Positions 16,913 through 17,529 of a DNA stretch of 17,529 bases are shown here, piece after piece. A program made the translations under genes and the position numbers. Every line of letters starts with the position of its first letter. Position 1 is the stretch's first letter. The notes under the pieces were generated by a model. That model was not told the DNA's origin and searched no databases. It saw only the letters and a list, made by a program, of their open reading frames with translations. Source of the DNA: Pseudomonadota bacterium (GTDB taxonomy: Bacteria > Desulfobacterota > Syntrophia > Syntrophales > JADFWA01); assembly GCA_030610915.1 (NCBI GenBank), contig JAUWQS010000006.1, positions 1 through 17,529 of the forward strand, in the 5' to 3' direction.

Positions 16913-17097
16913 GTAACTACTCAGCCACAGATTCACATAGATAAACGTAGCTTAGGTTTAAATACAAAGAAATCGCTGGACTACGTGAGTAGTTGCAATA
17001 AAAGAAAAAATACCGGTGATAATCTGCGTAGATCGGTGGCGAGATAATTATAAAAGTAACTATTCAGCCTACAACAGCTTCAGCCTGAGTAAGTTAC
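16913..17097 (+). repeat. Composite palindromic repeat region between rplC and rplD
   Basis: Two 14-base direct repeats, GTAACTACTCAGCC (16913-16926) and GTAACTATTCAGCC (17056-17069), differ at one base. Each begins an inverted repeat: 16913-16923 pairs with 16986-16996 (eleven pairs, one wobble), and 17056-17067 pairs with 17085-17097 with a bulge. Nested in the first part, CCACAGATTCACATAGATAA (16925-16944) matches the reverse complement of 17020-17039 at 14 of 20 positions. No T-run follows the stems and no frame is open. It looks like one or two small palindromic intergenic repeats, possibly MITE- or REP-like, inserted in the cluster. Confidence 0.65.
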
Positions 17098-17122
17098 GTT
17101 AAGTTTATACTGGAGTGGCAAG

Positions 17123-17529
17123 ATGTCGGTCTTAGATGTTTATGATATTAACAATAATAGGGTTTCTGAGATAGAACTCAATGATTCTGTCTTTGGCGCA
17201 GAGATAAAGAAGGGTCTTATTTACGAAGTTGTGAGGATGCAGATGGCGTCCCGGAGGCGAGGAACATCCTCAACAAAGGGCAGAAGCGATGTGAGAGGAG
17301 GAGGCAGAAAGCCGTGGCGTCAAAAAGGGACAGGGAGGGCGCGGGCAGGGACTATAAGTTCTCCCATCTGGAGAGGTGGCGGGGTCGTGTTTGGTCCCAA
17401 ACCGAAGGATTATTCCTACAAGGTTCCGAAAAAAGTCAGGAAAGCGGCTCTGATATCTGCCCTTAGCATGAAGGTTAGAGAGGAAAGAATTTTAATTCTC
17501 AAAGGTTTTCCCATGGAAGAGATAAAAAC
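17123..17529 (+). CDS. rplD: 50S ribosomal protein L4, N-terminal part (partial)
   Basis: The first 135 codons of rplD run off the window end; about 70 more would complete a normal L4 of about 207 residues. L4 binds 23S rRNA early in assembly and lines the exit tunnel; in E. coli it also represses the S10 operon at transcription and translation. Visible are the start MSVLDVYDINN, the tunnel-loop segment GTSSTKGRSDVRGGGRKPWR, then GTGRARAGTISSPIWRGGG and VFGPKPKDYSYKVPKKVR. GGAG at 17112-17115, seven bases before ATG 17123, fixes the start. The usual downstream partner rplW would lie outside the window. Confidence 0.97.
   Translation, partial: MSVLDVYDINNNRVSEIELNDSVFGAEIKKGLIYEVVRMQMASRRRGTSSTKGRSDVRGGGRKPWRQKGTGRARAGTISSPIWRGGGVVFGPKPKDYSYKVPKKVRKAALISALSMKVREERILILKGFPMEEIK

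Noticed and set aside
16993..17023. TTGCAA ... GATAAT as a promoter for rplD
   Set aside because: The -10 match is good but the spacer is 19 bases, the -35 is poor, and the sequence belongs to the palindromic repeat region.

Overview
The window is a stretch of core informational genes, all on the + strand: the nusG-rplKAJL-rpoBC, str (rpsL-rpsG-fusA-tuf) and S10 (rpsJ-rplC-rplD) clusters joined end to end. Gene order and protein sequences are ordinary for bacteria. The proteins (EF-Tu with its IDNAPEE and NKID motifs, the S10 segment reading [19 protein letters not shown], the RpoB tail ending [11 protein letters not shown]) and the repeat-rich spacers look most like a Desulfobacterota (former Deltaproteobacteria) genome, perhaps near the Syntrophia. 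That placement is from remembered family patterns and is only moderately secure. I see no phage, insertion sequence, CRISPR array, rRNA or tRNA gene.

Layout. 1-120 is the end of nusG. 207-2673 holds rplK, rplA, rplJ and rplL, encoding the L11-L1 arm and the L10-L12 stalk; a recognisable L10 autoregulatory leader precedes rplJ. 2674-3031 is a spacer with two related hairpins. 3032-11378 holds rpoB and rpoC. 11424-15864 is the str cluster, with a repeat-filled gap between rpsL and rpsG. rpsJ overlaps the tuf stop codon and is followed by a strong intrinsic terminator. rplC and the first two thirds of rplD end the window, separated by a palindromic repeat region.

Together the genes make the two large RNA polymerase subunits, the factors for aminoacyl-tRNA delivery and translocation, the ribosomal stalk that recruits those factors, and several ribosomal proteins. 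NusG and S10 (NusE) also take part in antitermination and transcription-translation coupling.

No protein-coding part looks like an undescribed system. The unusual material is in the spacers: in-register 7-base tandem repeats directly before rplK and rpoC with the same consensus, paired hairpins before rpoB, a terminator inside the S10 cluster with a candidate promoter just after it, palindromic repeats splitting rpsL-rpsG and rplC-rplD, and a candidate tuf promoter whose -35 overlaps the fusA stop. In the proteins the main oddity is alanine in RpoB where nearly all bacteria have the rifampicin-contact aspartate (E. coli D516).
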